The notes: generated by a model not told the origin, from the letters alone. A stretch of 64,000 nucleotides of DNA from Advenella sp. S44 (GCF_002810445.1 NZ_NEXS01000001.1:434001-498000), one strand, 5' to 3'. Positions 1 to 8,956 are shown, counted from the first letter of the stretch. A program made the numbers and translations.

Positions 1-934
1 CCATGCATTGAATAAGGCGTTCGAGCTTGCGTTCTTGGATGACCGATGGCGCGGAGGCATTAAAACGGAGCACCGCCGGCAGAAATATCGCATTCAATGT
101 TCCGTGGTGCAGCGTCGGATTGATTCCGCCGAGCGAATGGCTCAGGCTGTGTACGCAACCCAGGCCTTTTTGGAACGCCAGGGCGCCCTGCATCGACGCG
201 CTCATCATGTTCAGGCGCGCCTCCCGATCATGGGGTTCGCTGACTGCTCGCTCAATATGGGTCCATGCGCGGCGCAGCCCGTCCAGCGCTATGCCGTCTG
301 CAGGTGGATTAAATAGTGGAGACAGGAATGTCTCAATGCAATGGGCGATGGCATCCATACCCGTGGCTGCCGTCAACAGAGGAGGCAGCTCAAGCGTAAG
401 CTCCGGATCGCAGATAGCGGATTTCGGCAGGACGTGCGGCGACAGGATACCCACCTTGCGCCCATCATCGAGAATCAGAATGGCGCCGCGCCCGACTTCG
501 CTACCTGTACCCGCGGTTGTCGGAATAGCAATTACAGGCGCTGTCGTGGATGTGATTTTTGCAAGCCCCCCTTCGATGACAGCGAATTGTTTAAGGGGCC
601 CTTCATGTGTGGCGCAAACGGCGACACCCTTGGCAAGGTCAATGGAGGAACCGCCCCCGATGGCAATGACTCCATCGCAATCATTTTCGATGTACATTGC
701 AGCAGCTTTGTGTACTGCTCTTTCATTCGGATTGGGTGGCGTTTCGTCGAAAATGACTGCAAGATCCGGCTGTTCTAAGTTGGTCATAACAGCATCAAGT
801 AGTCCAATGGCACGGACGCCTTGGTCAGTCACGACTAACGGGCGTTTAACACCAACGCGGTCGCATTCCGCCTGTAATAAACGGACTGCTCCGAAGTCAA
901 ATTGAATGTGGGTGAGATATTGGATGAGTGCCAT
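1..934 (-). CDS. Iron-containing alcohol dehydrogenase (3' end cut by window edge)
   Basis: About 311 codons of a group III metal-dependent alcohol dehydrogenase (maleylacetate reductase / lactaldehyde reductase type) are visible; the family is normally about 380 residues, so the C-terminus lies outside the window. Reading the minus strand from the ATG at 934 gives the NAD-binding motif GGGSSID, the motif PTTAGTGSE, and metal-ligand stretches GMDAIAHCIE and CVHSLSHSLGG followed by HHG. Such enzymes are cytoplasmic and reduce or oxidise small hydroxy or keto acids with NAD(P)H. It is transcribed away from the LysR gene at 1089, which is the likely regulator. No strong ribosome binding site is visible before the ATG, so an alternative start is possible. 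Substrate unknown. Confidence 0.88.
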   Translation of the reverse strand, partial: MALIQYLTHIQFDFGAVRLLQAECDRVGVKRPLVVTDQGVRAIGLLDAVMTNLEQPDLAVIFDETPPNPNERAVHKAAAMYIENDCDGVIAIGGGSSIDLAKGVAVCATHEGPLKQFAVIEGGLAKITSTTAPVIAIPTTAGTGSEVGRGAILILDDGRKVGILSPHVLPKSAICDPELTLELPPLLTAATGMDAIAHCIETFLSPLFNPPADGIALDGLRRAWTHIERAVSEPHDREARLNMMSASMQGALAFQKGLGCVHSLSHSLGGINPTLHHGTLNAIFLPAVLRFNASAPSVIQERKLERLIQCM

Positions 935-1088
935 CTGAATTAATAAAAAGTTATAATTGCAACTGACATCAGGACATGTTTTCCCTCTGTCTCCCGTTTT
1001 ATGCCTATTATTTACGCTCCCAGTATGGGCAAATTTGAAATAATATCCACTGAAAATTGTGCATATAGGTATAACTATTCGTTAATCC

Positions 1089-2012
1089 ATGACGCCTTCT
1101 TTATCTTCCATTGCATCAAGATTGCACGTTAGGCATCTTCGCTTGTTAATTGCAATTTACGAACACGGTTCCCTGTTGGGTGCGGCCAATGAGGTTGCAA
1201 TTAGCCAACCTGGGGCGAGCAAAGCGCTCCAGGAAATTGAAACTACATTTGGAGCAGCACTATTTAATCGCACCAACCGGGGACTGCAAGCTAACGACTT
1301 AGGCTTATGTGTCGTGAAGTATGCTCGTATGATGTACACCGACCTTGGGCACTTACGAAATGAATTGGATGCGATTCAGAAAGGAGAGGGTGGGCGTGTC
1401 TCCGTCGGGTGCATCATGGGAGCAATACCCTTACTTACTGATGCCGTTTCGGATCTAATGCAAACCCACCCGGGTATGTCAGTGGAGATTGTTGAGGATA
1501 CTAGCGCTACGCTTCTGAGCTTAATCGATGCTGGCAGGCTTGATATGGCGATATGTCGCACGACAGTCAGCAAAACACCGGAAATTTATGAAAGTGAGTT
1601 GCTTCAGCCAGAAGAGTTGAGAGTGATCGCTAAGCATCAAAGTCCGCTGGCGTACGCTGACCGTTTGACTGTCCAGGATCTGGCTCAATGTAAATGGATT
1701 GTGTACCGTGCCAATATGCCGATGCGTCTTTTGCTGGAGCGCGAGTTTTATGATGCTGGAATTCGTTTTCCCACTAATTTGCTCGAAACAACGTCCCCAT
1801 TTGCGACGTTAACTTTATTGATGAGAAATCCATCGTTTGTTGCTTTAGCGTCGACAGATGTCGCTTCATTTTTCGCCAGCAATAATTTGGTTAGCATCCT
1901 ACCGTTTCAGTTTACGCTAGCCAGCGAACCGTACGAGTTGGCGTATCGTCGAGGCCCGCTGTTGTCGATCGGAGCAAAGTTAATGAGATCTTGTTTAATG
2001 AGTCGTCAATAG
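1089..2012 (+). CDS. LysR-family transcriptional regulator
   Basis: 307 residues, typical LysR length. The N-terminal winged helix-turn-helix (about residues 12-70) contains HVRHLRLLIAIYEHGSL and the recognition-helix stretch ISQPGASKALQEIE; the rest matches the periplasmic-binding-fold effector domain. It is divergent from the iron alcohol dehydrogenase at 934 across a 154-bp gap that is AT-rich near 1040-1080, the usual arrangement for a LysR activator and its target. The effector cannot be named from sequence. The start is the first ATG in frame; no good Shine-Dalgarno is seen. Confidence 0.9.
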   Translation: MTPSLSSIASRLHVRHLRLLIAIYEHGSLLGAANEVAISQPGASKALQEIETTFGAALFNRTNRGLQANDLGLCVVKYARMMYTDLGHLRNELDAIQKGEGGRVSVGCIMGAIPLLTDAVSDLMQTHPGMSVEIVEDTSATLLSLIDAGRLDMAICRTTVSKTPEIYESELLQPEELRVIAKHQSPLAYADRLTVQDLAQCKWIVYRANMPMRLLLEREFYDAGIRFPTNLLETTSPFATLTLLMRNPSFVALASTDVASFFASNNLVSILPFQFTLASEPYELAYRRGPLLSIGAKLMRSCLMSRQ

Positions 2013-2271
2013 ACCAATCCCGCGTCGATAAGCGACGAAGATAGTAGCCCTCAATACAAACAACCGACGAGCACCTAACTTTCTAAATTGGTTTTGAGGC
2101 GCAGCTGCGGGTGTGCGATTCATACATTGATGTGCTGCACTTGTTGTATCGTAAGCCAGTCATGCATGACTTCATTAATTCGTAACGCAAACTCACCTGG
2201 GGACAACAGATTTGGACTCGGTTCGTCAAATTTCTCTCGAGTCAATTTCAAAAATATTCCCTTGATGAGAT

Positions 2272-3159
2272 TCAAGTTTTATTACTATCAAAATGCTCAA
2301 CAAGAAAGTCAATAAAAAGTCGTGTTCGCATGGCAAGGTTGCGTTGGCTAGGATAGTAAACAAACAGGTCGGCGGTTGGCAGAATAAAATCCGGCAATAC
2401 CCTTTTGAGCCGCCCGCTGTGTAAATACTTGGCCAGATCCCATTCCGATCGTATTAAAATTCCGTGCCCGTCCAATGCCCAGCCAAGGACAATATCGCCA
2501 TCATTGCTGGACAACATTCCTTCGACTTTTACCACTTCACTGTGATTTTGATGGACAAATCGCCATATGCCATATGCATCATCATTCTGCCTGTGAATAA
2601 TGCACCTGTGTTGGGCCAAGTCTGCCAGGCGTGTGGGGGTGCCGTATTGCTCAAGGTACAGCGGAGACGCACAAAGAAAACGTCTGTTGGATAAAATTCG
2701 ACGGGCATTAAGTCGCCTGTCTGCCAATGCGCCGAAGCGAATCGCCAGATCAAAACCACTTTCGACCAAATCTATTGGCCTGTCGGTAACTTCCAATTGC
2801 ACTTCAATTTGCGGATTCAATTTGACAAAATCCGATACTAAAGGCGCGATGGTCGTTCTTCCGAATCCCAGCGTCGCATTCACCCTGAGCAGACCCCGAG
2901 GCGTACGTCCTGAGGATACCAAGTCTTCCATTTCCCGAATTTGCCCAAGAATTCTCCCGGCATGAAGAACATAAGATTGCCCTTCGCTGGTCAGACTCAA
3001 GCTACGGGTTGTCCGATTCACTAAACGGACTCCGAGCCGTTTCTCCAGGGATGCTAATCTTTTTGTAATAGCCGGAGGGGTGACGTTCAAAGCGCGCGCT
3101 GTAGCGGCAAGGTTTTCCAGACGAGCAAGCGTCACAACAAATTCGAGATCAGATATCAT
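2272..3159 (-). CDS. LysR-family transcriptional regulator, likely of the tartrate operon
   Basis: 295-residue LysR protein. The HTH region carries NVTPPAITKRLASLEKRLG, in which AITKRL takes the place of the usual AVSRAI-type recognition helix, followed by LVNRTTRSLSLTSEG. The C-terminal half has effector-domain features such as GLLRVNATLGFGR and SGFDLAIRFG, close in style to the DmlR/TtdR subgroup that controls D-malate and tartrate genes (family knowledge). It is divergent from the D-tartrate-dehydratase-like gene at 3273, with a perfect 10-bp inverted repeat between them. Control of that operon is inferred from position. Confidence 0.9.
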   Translation of the reverse strand: MISDLEFVVTLARLENLAATARALNVTPPAITKRLASLEKRLGVRLVNRTTRSLSLTSEGQSYVLHAGRILGQIREMEDLVSSGRTPRGLLRVNATLGFGRTTIAPLVSDFVKLNPQIEVQLEVTDRPIDLVESGFDLAIRFGALADRRLNARRILSNRRFLCASPLYLEQYGTPTRLADLAQHRCIIHRQNDDAYGIWRFVHQNHSEVVKVEGMLSSNDGDIVLGWALDGHGILIRSEWDLAKYLHSGRLKRVLPDFILPTADLFVYYPSQRNLAMRTRLFIDFLVEHFDSNKT

Positions 3160-3181
3160 TAATCGTTAATTAATAGTTAAT

Positions 3182-3208
3182 AATGAATTAATTGTAATTT
3201 AATTCATT
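3182..3208. promoter_or_regulatory. Perfect inverted repeat in the divergent LysR/dehydratase control region
   Basis: Arms AATGAATTAA (3182-3191) and TTAATTCATT (3199-3208) are exact reverse complements separated by 7 bp. They lie in an AT-rich 113-bp gap between divergent genes, as expected for a LysR operator. Confidence 0.55.
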
Positions 3209-3272
3209 TGAATGAAAAGCGCATTACCATGAGGGCTCTCGTTACTATCTAAATAGCCACACCTGAGCCACT

Positions 3273-4439
3273 ATGAAAATTGTCGAAATCCGTGAAAAAA
3301 CATTGCCGATCAGTTCACCCATCCGCAATGCCTATATTGACTTTAGCAAAATGACACTGAGTTTAGTGGCTGTGATTACGGATGTAATACGAGACGGTAA
3401 GCCTGTCGTGGGGTACGGATTCAATTCTAACGGGCGCTATGGGCAGGGAACGTTGATGCGCGAGCGCTTTATTCCTCGTTTGATGGAAGCTGATCCGCAG
3501 TCGCTGCTCAATGACGAAGGTACGAATTTGGATCCGCACAAAATTTGGTCGACCATGTTCCTCAATGAAAAGCCTGGCGGGCATGGCGAGCGGTCAGTGG
3601 CGATTGGGACTATCGACATGGCTGTTTGGGATGCGGTAGCCAAAATAGAAGGTAAACCGCTATTTCAACTTCTTGCCGATAAGTACGGAAATGGAAAACC
3701 GGATCCAAAGGTTTTTGTTTATGCAGCAGGTGGTTATTACTACCCTGGTCAGGATCACGAAAAACTCAAAGACGAAATGCGCAGCTACATTGACCGTGGA
3801 TACACTGTTGTTAAGAAAAAAATTGGCGGAGCGTCTCTGGATGAGGACTTGCGTCGAATCGACTCGATTCTGAGTGTATTGCAGGACGGCCAGAAATTGG
3901 CGGTTGACGCCAATGGTCGCTTTGATCTTGATACCGCCATTGCATACGCAAAAGCGCTGTCGCAATACGATCTGTTCTGGTACGAAGAGCCAGGCGACCC
4001 GCTAGATTATGAATTACAGGCAGCACTGCGCAATTATTATCCCAATCCAATGGCGACGGGAGAAAATTTATTCTCCATGCAGGATGCCCGCAACCTGATC
4101 CGATACGGCGGTATGCGTTCAGACCGCGACTGGCTGCAATTTGACTGCGCCTTAAGCTATGGACTCGTTGAATATCTGCGTACTTTGGACATGCTGCATG
4201 AACATGGCTGGTCAGCACAACGATGCATTCCTCACGGCGGACACCAGATGTCTCTGAATATTGCTGCAGGCCTGGGACTGGGGGGCAACGAGTCTTATCC
4301 CGACTTGTTCCAACCCTTTGGCGGCTTTCCCGATGGTGTCAAGGTCGAGAATGGCTATATCACGATGCCGGATTTGGTGGGCATCGGCTTTGAGGGTAAG
4401 GCTGATTTGTTTGAAGAAATGCACAAGCTTTCCTCTTAA
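3273..4439 (+). CDS. tarD: D(-)-tartrate dehydratase (enolase superfamily)
   Basis: 388 residues, essentially the length of the characterised Bradyrhizobium D-tartrate dehydratase (389, from memory). The enzyme dehydrates D-tartrate to oxaloacetate using Mg2+ in the cytoplasm. Visible active-site residues are K181/K183 in VVKKKIGG, D212 in VDANGR, E238 in WYEEPGDP, E264 in ATGENL and H321 in CIPHGGH. Each is one position lower than the residue numbering I recall for that enzyme (K184, D213, E239, E265, H322). The capping domain also contains GYGFNSNGRYGQG. It is followed 24 bp later by an esterase and then a TctC receptor, suggesting uptake and processing of a tartrate ester or tartrate-like acid. 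The substrate is inferred from homology, not proven. Confidence 0.82.
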   Translation: MKIVEIREKTLPISSPIRNAYIDFSKMTLSLVAVITDVIRDGKPVVGYGFNSNGRYGQGTLMRERFIPRLMEADPQSLLNDEGTNLDPHKIWSTMFLNEKPGGHGERSVAIGTIDMAVWDAVAKIEGKPLFQLLADKYGNGKPDPKVFVYAAGGYYYPGQDHEKLKDEMRSYIDRGYTVVKKKIGGASLDEDLRRIDSILSVLQDGQKLAVDANGRFDLDTAIAYAKALSQYDLFWYEEPGDPLDYELQAALRNYYPNPMATGENLFSMQDARNLIRYGGMRSDRDWLQFDCALSYGLVEYLRTLDMLHEHGWSAQRCIPHGGHQMSLNIAAGLGLGGNESYPDLFQPFGGFPDGVKVENGYITMPDLVGIGFEGKADLFEEMHKLSS

Positions 4440-4463
4440 CGTTTGTCAACACGGAGCCCTGAC

Positions 4464-5402
4464 ATGAAGCTGGATAAAAGTGCTCAAGCATTGATTGATT
4501 TGTCCCGCAAGCAAAACAATCCGCCGCCGGATCAGATTTCAGTCGCACAGTTACGGGATCTGTCAAATGCACAACGGGCGCAATTGCAGCCTGATCCGCC
4601 ACCGTTGCCAAGCGTTGTAGATTCTGTCATTAAAGGGTTTGCGGTCAATATCCCGGCCAGAATTTATAGAGCCCAGACCGCAGTGTCTAACGCGCCAGTG
4701 GTCATCTTCTTTCACGGCGGCGGCTTTGTGCTGGGCGATCTGGAAAGCCATGATATTGTTTGCCGTCAAATATGCAAGCAGTCCGGTTGTGTCGTGATCG
4801 CTGTCGACTATCGCCGGGCGCCGGAAAGCAAATTCCCGGCTGCGGTAGAGGACGCGATATCTGCCGTACACTGGGTACGCGCACATGCAGCAGAGCTGGA
4901 GATTGATGAAAATCGAATTGCGCTCATGGGCGATAGCGCGGGCGCAAACCTCGCAACGGTTGCCGCCATTGATATGAAGCGTACCGGTTTGCCGAAAGTG
5001 GCCCTGCAGATATTGCTGTATCCCGTAACGGATCAGTATGGTGATTATGAAAGCAAGCGTCGTTTCCAAACCGGCTATATATTAACAAAAAAGAATATTG
5101 ATTTTTATGCGACGCAATACTTCACGAGCGCTTCTGAAAAGAAAAACTGGCGAGCTTCCCCCATCTACTACGAAGATCTGTCGGGGTTGCCCGAAGCGTT
5201 AGTTATCACAGCCGGCTTCGATCCTCTGGCAGACGAAGGTGAGGCGTATGCATTACGTTTGGTGCAAGCGGGGGTTAAAGTGACGTTGCGCCGATTCACG
5301 GGACAGGTTCACGGCTTTGTGACACGGGGGCGGATTATCCCCGAAGCGTTTGAAGCAATCACAGAAGCTGCCGTGTTGTTAAAAGAACGCTTTGGAAATT
5401 AG
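4464..5402 (+). CDS. HSL-type alpha/beta hydrolase (esterase/lipase)
   Basis: 312 residues from the ATG at 4464, which has GGAG at 4453-4456. An upstream in-frame TTG at 4443 would add seven residues and is less likely. This is a hormone-sensitive-lipase family esterase: oxyanion motif HGGGF near residue 84, nucleophile S158 in GDSAG, and probable acid D253 in GFDPLAD and H283 in GQVHGF. No signal peptide, so cytoplasmic. It sits between the tartrate-dehydratase-like gene and a TctC receptor, so hydrolysis of an ester or lactone of the imported acid is a reasonable inference. Confidence 0.88.
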   Translation: MKLDKSAQALIDLSRKQNNPPPDQISVAQLRDLSNAQRAQLQPDPPPLPSVVDSVIKGFAVNIPARIYRAQTAVSNAPVVIFFHGGGFVLGDLESHDIVCRQICKQSGCVVIAVDYRRAPESKFPAAVEDAISAVHWVRAHAAELEIDENRIALMGDSAGANLATVAAIDMKRTGLPKVALQILLYPVTDQYGDYESKRRFQTGYILTKKNIDFYATQYFTSASEKKNWRASPIYYEDLSGLPEALVITAGFDPLADEGEAYALRLVQAGVKVTLRRFTGQVHGFVTRGRIIPEAFEAITEAAVLLKERFGN

Positions 5403-5442
5403 CTACCGGGTGCCATATACATTGCGGGTGCAATAGGCATGC

Positions 5443-5480
5443 GGTGTCACAGCCCGACGTTGCTGACGCGCTGTGACACC
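5443..5480. terminator. Perfect 11-bp hairpin between esterase and TctC genes
   Basis: GGTGTCACAGC (5443-5453) pairs exactly with GCTGTGACACC (5470-5480) around a 16-nt loop. No T-run follows, so it may be an mRNA stabiliser, attenuator or protein-binding palindrome, not a simple terminator. Confidence 0.45.
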
Positions 5481-5496
5481 ACAGGTATTGACGAGC

Positions 5497-5517
5497 GCAC
5501 GGGACTTTTTCTCGTGC
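5497..5517. other. Second hairpin upstream of the TctC gene
   Basis: GCACGGGA (5497-5504) pairs with TCTCGTGC (5510-5517), with one G-T wobble and a 5-nt T-rich loop. It lies 78 bp before the TctC start and directly follows the hairpin at 5443, forming a tandem structured leader. Confidence 0.35.
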
Positions 5518-5595
5518 CGCCGGGGCATCGCGGGGGCGAGGTTTTTCTGACGTAAAAAATTTGAACCAATAAGATTTTAATCTGGGAGACAAAAT

Positions 5596-6585
5596 ATGCT
5601 TGGTACGGTAAAACAAAACATTGCCAGGGCGGCAATCACGATTGTGATGATGGGAGCGACTGCGGGTTGGGCGCAAGATAAATACCCAAATAAGACGGTT
5701 GAAATTGTCGTGCCATGGACGGCGGGGCAAGCCACTGATATCGCGGCACGCGCGATTGCCAACGAACTGTCGGAGAAACTGGGACAAACTTTCTTTATCT
5801 CCAACAAGGCAGGGGCAGGCGGCGCTGTCGGTAGCGCGTATGTGGCACGCGCCAAAAACGACGGCTATACCCTGCTTGCCGGTTCCACCGGTTCAGTCGT
5901 CATTAGTCCATTGTTGAACGATACACCTTATGAGGCATCCGATTTTGTGCCGGCCGCCATGATTGCCAAGAGCCCATCGGTTCTTGTAACAGCGGCGGAT
6001 TTTCCGGCAAAGAATATTAATGAACTGATTAAAGTGCTTAAGGAAAATCCAGGAAAGTATACGTTTGCATCCTCGGGAAACGGCTCGGCCACGCACTTGA
6101 TGGCGGAAGCATTCAACCTGGGCAATGGGATTGAGGCAGTGCATGTACCCTATAAAGGCAGCTCCACAGCGTTAACTGATGTCCAGTCAGGGCGCGTGAC
6201 GTATATGTTTGATACCGTTGCATCAATAGCTGGCATATTAAAATCCAACCAAGTTACGGCATATGGCATTTCCTCCAAGGAACGCAGCGCTTCACTTCCA
6301 GAAGTACCGCCCATTGCCGAGGTCACCGAACTGAAAGATTTCGATATCGCCTCCTGGATCGGGTTAATGGCGCCGAAAGAGACATCTGCGCAGGATCTTG
6401 CCGCAATTGAAAAAGTAGTTCAAGACTATTTACAAACGCCAGAAGCCAAATCCAGATATCAGGGCATGGGGTTGGGCGTCGATCCGATCTCAAACAGTGA
6501 GTTTCAGAAAGTGGTTGACGCAGAAGTGACCTTGTATTCAGACTTGTTGAATAAACTTGGGCTGACCAAAGAGCATTCGAAATAG
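5596..6585 (+). CDS. Bug/TctC-family periplasmic receptor
   Basis: 329 residues. An N-terminal signal sequence with a hydrophobic core (residues 10-24) ends near GWAQD. The Bug-family ligand loop appears as VPWTAGQATDIAAR (usual form VPFxPGGxxDxxAR; here GG is GQ), followed by SNKAGAGGAVGSAYVA and VPYKGSSTAL. These proteins bind carboxylates in the periplasm and deliver them to TctAB-type permeases. No TctA or TctB lies next to it, so it must share a permease or act as a sensor. RBS GGGAGAC lies just before the ATG. Third gene after the tartrate-dehydratase-like gene, so the ligand may be a tartrate-like acid (inference). Confidence 0.9.
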   Translation: MLGTVKQNIARAAITIVMMGATAGWAQDKYPNKTVEIVVPWTAGQATDIAARAIANELSEKLGQTFFISNKAGAGGAVGSAYVARAKNDGYTLLAGSTGSVVISPLLNDTPYEASDFVPAAMIAKSPSVLVTAADFPAKNINELIKVLKENPGKYTFASSGNGSATHLMAEAFNLGNGIEAVHVPYKGSSTALTDVQSGRVTYMFDTVASIAGILKSNQVTAYGISSKERSASLPEVPPIAEVTELKDFDIASWIGLMAPKETSAQDLAAIEKVVQDYLQTPEAKSRYQGMGLGVDPISNSEFQKVVDAEVTLYSDLLNKLGLTKEHSK

Positions 6586-6782
6586 CGGTATTCAATATGG
6601 GTTTACCGCTACCCAACAAGTGTTCGCACCATGATAAATCAGCCGGCCGGGGCCGCATGAGGGGACGTCCCGGCGCAAATTCAATATCAGCCTCCGTCAA
6701 TCAGAAAAGACCGCAGGCCAATCCGAAATGGCATAAGCACCTGACATCGCGGTGCGCCTGCCTATTGCGGTATGGCATATTC

Positions 6783-7361
6783 CTATTGCCCGCTCTTGCG
6801 GGCGCGATGGGCCGCGGCTTTCATTCTGTTTCCACAAGAGGCCATACTGCACCAGCGGCGCCGATGTGACTTGGTCTGGTCGTGAAAGAATAATGTGCAA
6901 TCATGCGCTTCGCATTGCCGCACAAGCTGCAGATTCTCATGCAGCAACAAATGCACAAGCGCTTGTGCAACAGGTTCAAGCAGGCTGGCTGCATTCACAT
7001 TGTGCCGATGCCTGACGATCTTGAATTCATTGCTGGTTGCATCCCACGCGAGTTCCTGCGTTGGGCGGCCCGACTCCAATACCTGATTAATGACGACGGG
7101 TTCTGCCGGACTTGCTGTTTTGGCGGCAAGAATCACTGTTCGGGCATTGTCCCTGAGTGCGCGCGCCAGCTTGGCCAACCCCGCCGGCGCCCGCCGACAA
7201 TCATCGGGCAGTATCCCGGCGAGCCTGAGCCATTCCAGCACACTGCTGTCGTCATCGAAGCAATCGCAATGCCGAAGGCCCATGCCATATGTGGTGTTGA
7301 TAAAGTCCAGCGCAAGATTATTAGCGATAAATAAAGGCGTTCCACTAGCGACAGAGGGCAT
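6783..7361 (-). CDS. CGNR zinc-finger (ABATE domain) regulator
   Basis: 192 residues from the ATG at 7361; a longer TTG-started form (to 7427) adds 22 residues and cannot be excluded. The N-terminal half is an ABATE-like region (NNLALDFINTTYG). The C-terminus has the zinc-finger pair CEAHDC and CSMASCGNR, the defining CGNR motif, in a basic context (HRRRW). Such proteins are presumed stress or catabolic transcription regulators. It is divergent from the exported hydrolase at 7455, a common pairing, so that gene is the likely target. The C-terminal coding region contains a GCCCGC/GCGGGC hairpin near 6790. Confidence 0.85.
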   Translation of the reverse strand: MPSVASGTPLFIANNLALDFINTTYGMGLRHCDCFDDDSSVLEWLRLAGILPDDCRRAPAGLAKLARALRDNARTVILAAKTASPAEPVVINQVLESGRPTQELAWDATSNEFKIVRHRHNVNAASLLEPVAQALVHLLLHENLQLVRQCEAHDCTLFFHDQTKSHRRRWCSMASCGNRMKAAAHRARKSGQ

Positions 7362-7454
7362 GATAGACGTAACCGGTAATTTGTATGTTGACAGGATACT
7401 CTTATTGCTGATAACCTGCAATCTCAATATTTACAGGTTACTAAGGAGCCAGTT

Positions 7455-8411
7455 ATGATATCCACTAAATCGATGGCAGCCTCGGCCGGTGCGGCTGCGG
7501 CGATGCTTACAGGAGACGCGCAGCTCGCTAGTGCCGCTGTCTCGCAAAGCCCACAAGTTCATTATCGTTACGAGCAGGTTGGCAAGGTGAACGTTTTCTA
7601 TCGCGAAGCCGGCGATCCTGGCGCGCCGGCCGTCCTGCTGCTGCATGGTTTTGCCGCGTCCTCGTACATGTGGCGCGACCTTATTGCAGCACTGGCAGAT
7701 AGATACCACGTTATCGCGCCGGATTTGCCGGCATTTGGATTTACAGAATCTCCCGAGCGTGGCAAGTATGAATATTCATTCGCCAATATCACGAAAACGA
7801 TTGAGCAATTCACGGCTCAGCTAAAGCTTGACCGCTATGCCCTGGCGGTGCACGACTATGGCGCTCCCGTAGGATGGCGCCTGGCCTTGGCTCATCCTGA
7901 CCGTGTGACGGCAATTATTTCGCAGAATGGAAATGCCTATGAAGAGGGTCTGGCCAAGGGCTGGGAACCGATACGCCAGTATTGGCAAGCGCCCACCCAG
8001 GAAAACCGGCAGGCCCTGGCTGACTTTCCGACACCGGCGTCAGTCAAATGGCAATATCTTGAAGGGGTCAGCGACGTGAGTGTCGTGGCGCCAGACAGCT
8101 ATACCCTGGAAGGCGCATTCATCGCCCGGCCGGGCATGGCAGAGATACAACTGGATTTGCTGCTGGACTATGCCTCCAACGTAGAAAAATATCCCGAATT
8201 TCAGGCCTATTTCCGTCAGTATCAGCCGCCATTGCTTGCCGTTTGGGGTAAAAACGACCCATTTTTCCTGCCCGCGGGCGCCCAGGCGTGGCAGCGCGAC
8301 ATTGCTGAAGCAGATATTCGTTTTTACGATACCGGTCACTTCGCCCTGGAAACGCACGGCAAAGAAATTATTCCTGTCGTGCGCGAATTTCTGGACAAGA
8401 ACGTAAAGTGA
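7455..8411 (+). CDS. Exported alpha/beta hydrolase with aspartate nucleophile
   Basis: 318 residues with RBS AAGGAG. The N-terminus is Ala-rich and ends in ASAAVSQ, consistent with a signal peptide, though it has few basic residues. Core motifs are LLLHGFAASS, nucleophile D134 in VHDYGAP, probable acid D268 in WGKNDPF and H295 in DTGHFALE. An Asp nucleophile places it with haloalkane dehalogenases and epoxide hydrolases, not Ser esterases. A catalytic role in hydrolysing epoxides, halides or similar groups is inferred; the substrate is unknown. The divergent CGNR regulator probably controls it. A strong terminator follows. Confidence 0.85.
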   Translation: MISTKSMAASAGAAAAMLTGDAQLASAAVSQSPQVHYRYEQVGKVNVFYREAGDPGAPAVLLLHGFAASSYMWRDLIAALADRYHVIAPDLPAFGFTESPERGKYEYSFANITKTIEQFTAQLKLDRYALAVHDYGAPVGWRLALAHPDRVTAIISQNGNAYEEGLAKGWEPIRQYWQAPTQENRQALADFPTPASVKWQYLEGVSDVSVVAPDSYTLEGAFIARPGMAEIQLDLLLDYASNVEKYPEFQAYFRQYQPPLLAVWGKNDPFFLPAGAQAWQRDIAEADIRFYDTGHFALETHGKEIIPVVREFLDKNVK

Positions 8412-8455
8412 CCGTGCGCTAAGGCATGCGCTTCGCACGCTACGGCTATGCTGGC

Positions 8456-8486
8456 ATGGCCCGCACTACGCTGCGGGCCATTTTAT
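8456..8486 (+). terminator. Rho-independent terminator
   Basis: ATGGCCCGCA (8456-8465) pairs perfectly with TGCGGGCCAT (8472-8481) around a 6-nt loop, followed by TTTTAT. It ends the hydrolase transcript 45 bp after its stop. Confidence 0.85.
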
Positions 8487-8956
8487 GTCGCAGCCATTTC
8501 CCTTCTGAGAAACTTTTTCCAGGCCGTCGTCACCTCCAGTCGACGTTGCACTTGCCGGGCGGGCAAGGCTGGCTGCGCCATATGCATGCCGTTAAAAGTT
8601 TACATTTTTTCAAGAAAATATCAGTGACAAGCAAAATTCGTTGATGAGCGTAAACGTAGATGGCCTGAAGTCGACATTACGCGTTTGCTCTGGTGCGAGA
8701 CTTCATTGATTTGCCGATTACATTTTGTTAAGCCGGTATTCAGCAAAATGTACATTACATTACAAGATTATTACATTTTTGACACACTAATGAAATAAAT
8801 TTTTCGGTCTATTACACTGAAGATTCTGCTTGGCAAAATACAAATATCGGCATTTCCCTAGTTGCGCATATTTTTTAATCTTGCCTGCGATAAGAGCCGC
8901 AGTTGACAGCGACATTTATAGAAGATGAGTAGCATTTTGCAAATAGGTAAGACATT
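8487..8956. other. AT-rich intergenic region
   Basis: 470 bp without a convincing gene. The part from 8700 to 8880 is very AT-rich and holds an inverted repeat TACATTTTG (8719-8727) / CAAAATGTA (8744-8752). It probably carries the promoter of the kinase-fold gene. A short open frame at 8426-8644 has no family features and spans the terminator. Confidence 0.5.
8719..8752. promoter_or_regulatory. Inverted repeat, possible operator
   Basis: Perfect 9-bp arms TACATTTTG and CAAAATGTA with a 16-bp spacer, about 200 bp before the kinase-fold gene. No regulator can be assigned. Confidence 0.3.

Noticed and set aside
27-905. Long plus-strand open frame of 292 codons
   Set aside because: It is the antisense shadow of the iron alcohol dehydrogenase, whose minus-strand reading shows clear motifs.
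2088-2315. 75-residue frame after the first LysR gene
   Set aside because: Overlaps the end of the opposite LysR gene and shows no domain features.
6787-6806. GCCCGC/GCGGGC hairpin
   Set aside because: It lies within the last codons of the CGNR gene, lacks a T-run and can be explained by coding sequence.
8426-8644. 72-residue open frame after the exported hydrolase
   Set aside because: It spans a strong terminator hairpin and has no family features.
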